Assembly: GCA_030535815.1 (NCBI GenBank)
Contig: JAUNRD010000152.1
Location: forward strand, 1-5,374
Length of the DNA: 5,374 nt
Direction: 5' to 3'
Source: Clostridia bacterium
GTDB lineage: Bacteria > Bacillota > Clostridia > CAKSNL01 > HGM11501
Below are positions 1 through 5,374 of the stretch, piece after piece (positions within the stretch are counted from its first letter, which is position 1; each line of letters opens with the position of its first letter). The notes under the pieces were generated by a model. It saw only the letters and a program-made list of their open reading frames with translations, searched no databases and was not told the origin of the DNA. A program made the position numbers and the translations under genes.

Positions 1-2
1 AG

Positions 3-1973
3 CCTGTGCTTACGCCCTACTCTTTGATGACAGGTTTTTTTAATTGCGACGGCTCGGTTGTAGGAGATGCCTTCCGCAGAGGAGGGCATAAAGGTTTTGG
101 AGAATTGCTTCAGGGATTTTACGGCAAAGATGTGGATGATCTTTCTACAATGGAGTGGCAGCACGCCACGGCTGACTATAAAAAGGTTTTGGAAAAAGGA
201 ATTTCGGGAATTATCGGAGAAATTGACGATTCACTTAAAATACATACCGAAAAAGAAGAAACTGAATTTTTAAGAGCTATAAGAAAGGTTGCACTTGTCT
301 ATATAAAATGGGCGCATAAGTGTTCGGAAAAAGCATTGGAGCTTTCAAAAACCGTTGAAAAGGAAGAGTATAAAGAAAATCTTATGAAGCTTTCAAAGGC
401 ACTATTAAATGTCCCCGAAAACAAGCCTTCGTCATTTTATGAGGCGGTTTTGACTATTTATATCTGCTTTGCGGCGGACCCCGACAGCGTGGGAACCCTT
501 GACAGATATCTTTATCCCTTTTACGAAGAAGATATTAAAAAAGGGGTTATAACGAGAGATGATGCGAAAATGTATCTGCAGGAGCTTTTTTTAATGCTTC
601 AGGCGGCAACGCGTAAGGATTCCCGCAATTTCACGCGAGGGGGAGAATCACATTTTTGCGTAGGCGGTTATCTTCCGAACGGAGAAGACGGATTTACCGA
701 GTTATCCAAGCTGATTATTGAAAGTATGACCGAGCTTCCCACATATATTCCGCAGGTAACTTTGAGATGGACGAAGAAAACTCCCCACGAGGTTTTTAAG
801 TACGCTCTTGATATGGAAAGGAAAGACCCACATAAAAGAATTGCTTTCCAGAATGATGAAAAGCGCATAAAATGCTATACCGAAATTTGCGGATTCCCCT
901 TTGAAAAGGCGGTAGGATATACAACCGTAGGGTGCAACGAGCCTGCTTTTCTCGGTGCAATTTCGGGAAGTAACTCCAAAATAAATTTTGCCCGCTCTGT
1001 TGAAACACTTTTTCACAAGAAAAGTGAGAAAATTATAAATGCCGAAAGCTTTGAGGATTTTTATTCTGCCTTTCTTGAAGAAATGAAAGCGGACCTTGAA
1101 ATTGGCTATGAATATGACAATAAATATAACAGCGTCCGTGCAAAGGATATCAATTATCTTTCAAGCCTTTTCTTTAACGGATGCATAGAAAAGGGGAAAA
1201 GCTTAACTCAGGGTGCAGGGGATACGGTTATTGCATCGCCCATGTATATCGGAATAACAAATGTTATAGACTCGCTTATAATAGTAAAGCAATTTGTATT
1301 TGATGAAAAAATTATAACTATGGCAGAGCTTATTGATGCCTTGAAAAATAACTGGCAGGGCTATGCTGAGCTTCGGGCAATTATCCTTAAAAAGGGCGAT
1401 TTTTTCGGAAACGATACTGAGCGTTCAAACTATGTTGCCGGGAAGCTGTACCAAAGCTTGTATGAGTTCTTAAAAGACAAGACAAACCTTTTCGGCTATC
1501 ATTGGCTGGTGGGCGACCTTATGGGATACAATCCTTACGGCAGAAGGTATGGTATGAAAACGGATGCAACGCCTGACGGAAGATTTAAGGGCGACGATTT
1601 GCAATTCGGACTTGGTCAGAGCGAAGGAAGGGACAGAAACGGCCTTACTGCATTGCTCAATTCCGTTGCCAAGGTGGACCCAAGCGGAATCGGATGCGGT
1701 GCTACGGTAACAAATCTGATGCTTGATGAACAGCTTATAAAAAATGATGATAATTTTGAAAAAACCGTTGATATGCTTGAAACATATTTCAAAAACGGCG
1801 GCGTTCATTTTCAGCTCACCTATGTATCAAAGGAAGATTTGATTAAAGCAAAAGAAACGCCCGACAATTATAGTAATCTACGTGTCAGAGTATCGGGCTT
1901 CTCCGATTATTTTGTAAAGCTTGGCGATGTAATTCAGGATGAAATTATAGAAAGAACATCCCACAAATGTTAA
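3..1973 (+). CDS. Glycyl radical enzyme (PFL-like superfamily, C-x-E type), substrate unknown; 5' partial
   Basis: This is a glycyl radical enzyme, an anaerobic cytoplasmic enzyme that uses a backbone glycyl radical and a Cys thiyl radical for C-C, C-N, C-O or C-S bond cleavage. Residues are numbered from the GTG codon at 6. Seen: HATADYKKVL near residue 53 (family N-domain pattern), GTLDRYLYPFYEEDI in the barrel, catalytic C310 in VGCNEP with E312 two residues on, TPDGR plus GLTALLNSV in the late barrel, and the glycyl loop RVRVSGF with G631, 25 residues from the C-terminus. The C310-G631 distance (321) fits the family. The reading frame stays open to the left edge (codon 3-5 is Pro) and C310 sits about 120 residues earlier than in relatives, so the GTG at 6 is not the true start and the N-terminus is outside the window. 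A single Cys rather than Cys-Cys excludes pyruvate formate-lyase. The Cys-x-Glu dyad is shared by glycerol/propanediol and hydroxyproline dehydratases, choline TMA-lyase and isethionate lyase, but those have GCVE. The substrate cannot be assigned. The likely partner is the activase at 2885-3691. Confidence 0.95.
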   Translation, partial: PVLTPYSLMTGFFNCDGSVVGDAFRRGGHKGFGELLQGFYGKDVDDLSTMEWQHATADYKKVLEKGISGIIGEIDDSLKIHTEKEETEFLRAIRKVALVYIKWAHKCSEKALELSKTVEKEEYKENLMKLSKALLNVPENKPSSFYEAVLTIYICFAADPDSVGTLDRYLYPFYEEDIKKGVITRDDAKMYLQELFLMLQAATRKDSRNFTRGGESHFCVGGYLPNGEDGFTELSKLIIESMTELPTYIPQVTLRWTKKTPHEVFKYALDMERKDPHKRIAFQNDEKRIKCYTEICGFPFEKAVGYTTVGCNEPAFLGAISGSNSKINFARSVETLFHKKSEKIINAESFEDFYSAFLEEMKADLEIGYEYDNKYNSVRAKDINYLSSLFFNGCIEKGKSLTQGAGDTVIASPMYIGITNVIDSLIIVKQFVFDEKIITMAELIDALKNNWQGYAELRAIILKKGDFFGNDTERSNYVAGKLYQSLYEFLKDKTNLFGYHWLVGDLMGYNPYGRRYGMKTDATPDGRFKGDDLQFGLGQSEGRDRNGLTALLNSVAKVDPSGIGCGATVTNLMLDEQLIKNDDNFEKTVDMLETYFKNGGVHFQLTYVSKEDLIKAKETPDNYSNLRVRVSGFSDYFVKLGDVIQDEIIERTSHKC

Positions 1974-2030
1974 GTTACAAAGAACAAAGACATAGCTACA
2001 TAATCAATAACAAGGCTGAAATATAACGAT

Positions 2031-2765
2031 ATGTTGTACGAAAGCCTGAAAGCAAAGCAAAATGAACGTATCTTCATATGCACAGAAAATGATGAAATCG
2101 TCGTTACTGCAGAAGGTATTTCCAAACACAGTGCATTGCCGGATGGGTCGCTTAATGCAGGATGTATTTTGGCTGAATTACTATCTTCCTGCGAAGGATT
2201 AAACGAAAATGACCGAAAGCAGATGAAGTTTGTCCGGGATTTATTATCAAATTATTACGGTGCGCCTTTTGGAATTGACTGTGAAGATGACCAATTCGGA
2301 AAGCTTACCTGTACCAATGGAATGATAAAAGTAAATGACGGGAAAATTTCATTATCCTTTAATGTGCGCTTCGGAAAATGTGCTGATATAAGCGTTATGC
2401 AGGAGAAGATTGTAACTACACTTAAAAATAAAAAGTGTAAAGCTGAATTTGTAAGATCAGTAAACGCACATATCGTTGATGAGAACAATCCGTATCTTCA
2501 GACTTGTCTTAATACATATAAAAAATACACGGGAAATGAAAAAGCCCAAATGTATATAAACGCAGGAGGAACCTATGCAATGCATCTGCCTTGTGCTGCC
2601 GAAATTGGAACTACACTTCGCGGCGGTACACCAAACGGCTTAACCCAAGGTCACGGCGGAGTGCATCAGCCTGATGAATGCATCAGCATTGACGGAATGC
2701 TCGAAGCACTTGAGCTTACAATGCTGATGCTGTTGGAATGCGACAAAGAAGATTCGTTAAGGTGA
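2031..2765 (+). pseudogene. C-terminal half of an M20 (PepV-like) metallopeptidase; probable remnant
   Basis: The frame encodes 244 residues that match only the lid domain and final catalytic segment of M20 dipeptidases of the PepV/Xaa-His type, which are normally about 450-470 residues. Seen: GISKHSALPDGSLNAG (residues 29-44, the lid G-x-S-x-H-x-x-x-P-x-x-G-x-N-A pattern with H33), NVRFG (111-115), AGGTYA (178-183) and GGVHQPDE (209-216), where H212 would be the C-terminal zinc ligand. Missing is the whole N-terminal half with the HxD motif, the bridging Asp and the Glu-Glu pair, so a normal two-zinc centre cannot form. GGTYA is followed by Met, where relatives usually have Arg. The frame upstream is closed by TAA at 2001-2003, and the 57 bases after the GRE stop hold no recognisable M20 sequence in any forward frame. 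The only Shine-Dalgarno-like bases (AAGG, 2012-2015) lie 15 nt before the ATG, which is poor spacing. A 5' deletion is the simplest reading. A retained non-catalytic protein is possible, because 244 codons remain open. Confidence 0.75.
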
Positions 2766-2786
2766 ATGCTGCTTCAGGAACAATAA

Positions 2787-2885
2787 ATCAAAAAATACAA
2801 ACGTCACGCAACAGAACGTTATATACGCCCTGATGAAATTGCAAAACTTACATTTTATTTTTTGAGTGATTATAGGAGAATTTGA
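2787..2885 (+). pseudogene. Possible short-chain dehydrogenase C-terminal scrap
   Basis: This 32-codon stretch has no start codon or ribosome binding site. It lies between TAA at 2784-2786 and TGA at 2883-2885. Its translation contains YIRPDEIAKLTFYFLSD, which resembles the R-x-x-x-P-E-E-I-A-x-x-x-x-F-L-x-S-D segment near the C-terminus of classical short-chain dehydrogenases/reductases. The expected continuation (about 20 residues with the ITG and DGG motifs) is absent: the frame ends after three more residues. Its TGA overlaps the activase ATG by one base (TGATG). The match covers only about 17 residues, so chance similarity is a real alternative. Because it follows the truncated M20 frame directly, a second gene remnant is a reasonable inference. 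Confidence 0.4.
2874..2878 (+). promoter_or_regulatory. Ribosome binding site of the activase
   Basis: AGGAG lies 6 nt before the ATG at 2885, which is ideal spacing. The in-frame TTG at 2882 would leave only 3 nt, so ATG 2885 is the preferred start. Confidence 0.9.
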
Positions 2886-3691
2886 TGAAAGCAATAATTT
2901 TTGATATACAAAGAAATTCATATGTCGACGGTCCGGGAATACGGACAACGGTATTTTTTAAGGGATGCAACTTAAGATGCAAATGGTGCCATAATCCTGA
3001 GAGTCAACATTTTGAAAAGGAAATCCTGTTTTATGAAAATAAATGCACCAAATGCGGCAGATGTGAAAATTTGTCTGTGGATAATGAAAGTTTTTTCTGC
3101 TTTAATGATGCAAAGGAAATCTGTGGAAAAGAATATACTGTTGATGAGGTTTTTAATGAAATTATAAAGGATAAAAGTTTTTACGAAACATCAGGCGGCG
3201 GAGTAACATTTTCGGGTGGAGAATGTATGCTGCAAATGGATTTTCTTTTGGAAATCCTTAAAATGTGCAAGGAAAACGGAATACATACGGCAGTTGACAC
3301 GGCAGGAAATGTACCGTGGGATAGATTTGAAAAAATTTTGCCGTATACAGATTTGTTTTTATATGATATAAAGTGCTTTTCGGAAAAATTGCACATTAAA
3401 GGAACCGGTGTTTCAAACAAGCTGATAATAAAAAATCTTAAAAAGCTTTCGGAAAAATTCAAAGGGGATATCATAATAAGAATCCCTGTAATTCCGGGCT
3501 TTAACGATGATTCTGCCGAAATGAAAAAGATAGCGGATTTTCTTTTAGGTTTACGGATAAAAGATGTGGAGCTTTTGCCGTATCATGAAATGGGAGAACA
3601 TAAATATACGGCACTTAACAGAGAATGTTTCCGATATGAAGCTCCGACAGAGGAATTGATGAAGGATTTTTTGAGAATAACAAAAAAATAA
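2885..3691 (+). CDS. Glycyl radical enzyme activating enzyme (radical SAM), single-cluster insert
   Basis: This 268-residue radical-SAM protein reductively cleaves S-adenosylmethionine and abstracts hydrogen from the partner glycine, here most likely G631 of the upstream GRE. Seen: the N-terminal activase signature DGPGIRTTVFFKGC (15-28), the CX3CX2C cluster motif C28/C32/C35 followed by HNPES, the SAM-binding GGVTFSGGE (105-113), LYDIKCF, and HIKGTGVSN, matching the family H-x-x-x-T-G-x-x-N pattern. Most activases of non-PFL GREs are about 300 residues with two extra 4Fe-4S clusters after the SAM motif. Here the insert holds C54-x2-C57-x2-C60 and then C72 directly before the FNDAKEICGKEYT stretch that normally follows the last cluster cysteine, so only one auxiliary cluster seems possible. 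ATG 2885 is chosen over TTG 2882 because of AGGAG spacing. It is separated from the GRE by about 0.9 kb of apparent remnants, which is unusual for such a pair. Family assignment is very secure; the pairing is inferred from proximity. Confidence 0.95.
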   Translation: MKAIIFDIQRNSYVDGPGIRTTVFFKGCNLRCKWCHNPESQHFEKEILFYENKCTKCGRCENLSVDNESFFCFNDAKEICGKEYTVDEVFNEIIKDKSFYETSGGGVTFSGGECMLQMDFLLEILKMCKENGIHTAVDTAGNVPWDRFEKILPYTDLFLYDIKCFSEKLHIKGTGVSNKLIIKNLKKLSEKFKGDIIIRIPVIPGFNDDSAEMKKIADFLLGLRIKDVELLPYHEMGEHKYTALNRECFRYEAPTEELMKDFLRITKK

Positions 3692-3744
3692 AGAAAAAAG
3701 GCAGAAAAACGGTAAAAAAATTTAAGGATTTTAATTTTCTCCTG

Positions 3745-3753
3745 TGCTATAAT
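3745..3753 (+). promoter_or_regulatory. TG-extended -10 promoter for the hydrolase-like gene
   Basis: TGCTATAAT is a perfect sigma-A -10 hexamer (TATAAT, 3748-3753) with the TG extension. No good TTGACA lies 16-18 nt upstream (the hexamer at 3725-3730 is AGGATT), which extended -10 promoters tolerate. Transcription would begin near 3760, leaving a leader of about 24 nt before the ATG at 3784. The intergenic stretch 3692-3783 is A/T-rich. I see no convincing GC-stem terminator in it, so read-through from the activase gene is also possible. Confidence 0.7.
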
Positions 3754-3770
3754 TAAGTAAACAAAGTATA

Positions 3771-3776
3771 AGGGGG
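3771..3776 (+). promoter_or_regulatory. Ribosome binding site of the hydrolase-like gene
   Basis: AGGGGG lies 7 nt before the ATG at 3784. It is a strong purine-rich site that fixes this start. Confidence 0.9.
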
Positions 3777-3783
3777 AATAAAA

Positions 3784-5374
3784 ATGAAAACTTTCAACAT
3801 CTTGGTTTCGGACGAAAGATTAAAGCCTGTTTACGATACGGTATTAAAAAGGCTTACGGCACGCGGAATGGAACTTTCCGAAGAAGCTGAGTTCACTTTG
3901 GTTCTGGAGACAGATGAAGCTATGCGTCCCGATTCTTACAGAATAACGGGAAAACCCGAAATGATAACCGTAAAGGCGGATTCACTCATAAACGTCTTTG
4001 CGGGAGTGGGCGCATTTCTCCATACAAGCTCATTTGATGAAACGGGAATTATACCTTCCGAAAAGAGAGGTTATAAAACACCCGATTGCAGCGAAAGATG
4101 TGTTTATACGGCAACGCATTTTCATACCTTTTACTGGATGGCACCCCTTTCTGAGGTATTCGACTATTACGAAGACCTGGCGCTTATGGGCATAAATCAC
4201 ATATATATAAATATGCCGTTTTTAAGGGAGCCAAACGGAAGCGGGGAAATTGAAGAGGCTTTTTCCCGTCTTGCCGAAATGCAGAAGTTTATCAAATATC
4301 TGGGAATGAAATTGTCAGCAAGTGTTGCTACATCCATCACATTTTTGCCTGTTCCCGAAGAGGCTAAAACTCAAAAAATATTCGATCCCTACGGTTTAAG
4401 ATGCGAACACGGAAATAAAGCCTGCCCTTCAACAGAAGTTGGTCAGGCAATACTCGATAAACAAAACCGCATGGTGCTCGGCGAATATAAAAAACGCGGA
4501 ATTGAAATTGATATGGTATCAACCTTCCCTTATGATGAGGGTGGCTGTGGCTGTGAAAAATGTTCTCCCTGGGGAGGAAACGGATATATCAAAGCGGCTA
4601 AAAGAGCGAAGGAAGTGGCAAGAGAGTTTTTCCCCGATTGTAAGCTTAAGGTAAGCACCTGGCTTTTTGACTCACCTCCGTCAGGCGAATGGGAGGGGCT
4701 TTCAAAATCCCTTGAAAATGAAAAATGGTGCGATGTTATAGAAGCTGATTCTCATACATCTTATCCCCGCTATCCAATCGATGTAGAAGTGCCGGGAGGC
4801 CTTCCGCTTACTGCATTTCCCGAAATATCCATGTGGGGACTCTGGCCCTGGGGCGGATACGGTGCATCCTTCTTCCCGAAAAGATATACGAAATTGTTCA
4901 GAGCGACAGAAGGAAAGCTTAGTGGCGGAAGAATGTACTCCGAAGGCATATTTGAAGACCTTAATAAGTATGTTGTGGCAGGACTTTACAAGGATTTCAA
5001 CAACGATCCCGAAAAAGCTGTGACGGAATATGCAAGCTATCACTTCGGCTTAAAGGAAACGGAAAAGTTTGTTGAAATGGTTAATTTAATTGAAGAAAAC
5101 CACGTTAAAAACTATGACAGGGTTAAAATAAATCTGACACCCGAAAATAATCTTACCGATTTTTCTCTTGCGGAAAGGGCACTTGCTCTTGCAAAGGAAA
5201 TTGACGGATTGCTTCCCGAGTGGGGTAAAAAATCCTGGAGATGGCGTCTTATGTTCATAAGGGCAAATATAGATTATCACCGCTACAACAACGAGGTTAT
5301 GCACGAAAATCCCGAAGTGGTAGAGTTAATGCACGAAATTATGGACATTTACCATTGCATAAAGGATTATTCTG
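3784..5374 (+). CDS. Glycoside-hydrolase-like TIM-barrel protein, 3' partial
   Basis: The frame is open for 530 codons from a well-placed ATG to the right edge, with no stop, so the gene continues beyond the window. Seen: an N-terminal segment (about 1-95) ending in YRITGK...MITVKADSLINVFAGVGAFLHT, which resembles the small alpha/beta domain preceding the barrel in GH20, GH67 and related hydrolases (the I-x-x-x-A...G-x-x-x-F-L pattern). It is followed by a barrel-like region with HFHTFYW (113-119), YDEGGCGCEKC (250-260; D251, E252, C255, C257, C260), EADSH (320-324) and FPEISMWGLWPWGG (345-358). Acidic residues at strand ends (D251/E252, D322, E347) and the Trp cluster W351/W354/W356 suit sugar binding and catalysis, but I cannot tell which are catalytic. 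The D/E...CxCxxC pattern recalls DUF4838-type alpha-glucuronidase-like proteins. The N-terminus MKTFNILVSDERLKP has no hydrophobic signal peptide, so the protein is probably cytoplasmic and acts on imported oligosaccharides. Family and substrate are inferred and uncertain; that it is a real gene is near certain. Confidence 0.6.
   Translation, partial: MKTFNILVSDERLKPVYDTVLKRLTARGMELSEEAEFTLVLETDEAMRPDSYRITGKPEMITVKADSLINVFAGVGAFLHTSSFDETGIIPSEKRGYKTPDCSERCVYTATHFHTFYWMAPLSEVFDYYEDLALMGINHIYINMPFLREPNGSGEIEEAFSRLAEMQKFIKYLGMKLSASVATSITFLPVPEEAKTQKIFDPYGLRCEHGNKACPSTEVGQAILDKQNRMVLGEYKKRGIEIDMVSTFPYDEGGCGCEKCSPWGGNGYIKAAKRAKEVAREFFPDCKLKVSTWLFDSPPSGEWEGLSKSLENEKWCDVIEADSHTSYPRYPIDVEVPGGLPLTAFPEISMWGLWPWGGYGASFFPKRYTKLFRATEGKLSGGRMYSEGIFEDLNKYVVAGLYKDFNNDPEKAVTEYASYHFGLKETEKFVEMVNLIEENHVKNYDRVKINLTPENNLTDFSLAERALALAKEIDGLLPEWGKKSWRWRLMFIRANIDYHRYNNEVMHENPEVVELMHEIMDIYHCIKDYS

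Noticed and set aside
6..8. GTG as the start codon of the glycyl radical enzyme
   Set aside because: The frame is open to the left edge, and the catalytic Cys is about 120 residues too early for a complete enzyme, so the gene begins outside the window.
1470..1808. 112-codon open frame on the minus strand
   Set aside because: It lies wholly inside the well-conserved C-terminal part of the glycyl radical enzyme, has no recognisable motifs, and is a shadow of that gene.
1974..2030. Residual N-terminal M20 coding sequence before the ATG
   Set aside because: All three forward frames contain stops or unrelated residues. No HxD or EE motif is present.
2671..2686. Inverted repeat CTGATG-AATG-CATCAG as a terminator or operator
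   Set aside because: It falls in the codons of the conserved HQPDE motif of the M20 frame, has a short stem, and has no U-tract after it. It is best explained by codon content.
2882..2884. TTG as the activase start
   Set aside because: It is only 3 nt from AGGAG, while the ATG at 2885 has a 6-nt spacing and gives the usual N-terminus of the family.
3692..3744. Terminator after the activase gene
   Set aside because: Only A/T pairing (AAAATT with AATTTT) is seen, with no GC stem followed by a T-run. The evidence is too weak to call.
4702..5043. 113-codon open frame on the minus strand
   Set aside because: It is opposite the hydrolase-like frame, which has a strong ribosome binding site, a promoter and coherent domain motifs. 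The minus frame has none of these.

Overview
The window looks like a piece of chromosome from a strictly anaerobic, AT-rich (roughly 40% GC by eye) Firmicutes-type bacterium, most likely a gut or fermenter Clostridia. The reasons are an oxygen-sensitive glycyl radical enzyme with its radical-SAM activase, strong AGGAG/AGGGGG ribosome binding sites, a TG-extended -10 promoter, and A/T-ending codon use. All supported genes are on the + strand.

Layout: (1) Positions 3-1973 hold the C-terminal ~85% of a glycyl radical enzyme (GRE). It has the radical-site Cys in a C-N-E dyad and the RVSGF glycyl loop; the N-terminus lies off the left edge. (2) Positions 2031-2765 hold an open frame matching only the second half (lid plus C-terminal segment) of a PepV-like M20 metallopeptidase. 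The half carrying most metal ligands is absent, so it is probably a remnant. (3) Positions 2787-2885 hold a short frame resembling the RPEEIA...FLASD stretch near the C-terminus of short-chain dehydrogenases, probably another scrap. (4) Positions 2885-3691 hold the GRE-activating enzyme, with a radical-SAM CX3CX2C motif and a shortened ferredoxin insert with one apparent cluster. (5) Positions 3745-3776 hold a new promoter and ribosome binding site. (6) Position 3784 to the right edge is an uninterrupted 530-codon frame for a leaderless, probably cytoplasmic, glycoside-hydrolase-like TIM-barrel protein, cut by the window end.

How the genes work together: the activase would use S-adenosylmethionine to put the radical on Gly631 of the GRE. 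The GRE would then use the Cys310 thiyl radical on a small substrate that cannot be named from sequence. The motifs exclude true pyruvate formate-lyase and favour the C-x-E dehydratase/lyase/decarboxylase side of the family, but the local active-site sequence differs from the well-known members. The two remnants between GRE and activase suggest that a longer catabolic operon lost its middle genes while the GRE/activase pair stayed intact. The hydrolase-like gene has its own promoter and may be a separate carbohydrate-use unit.
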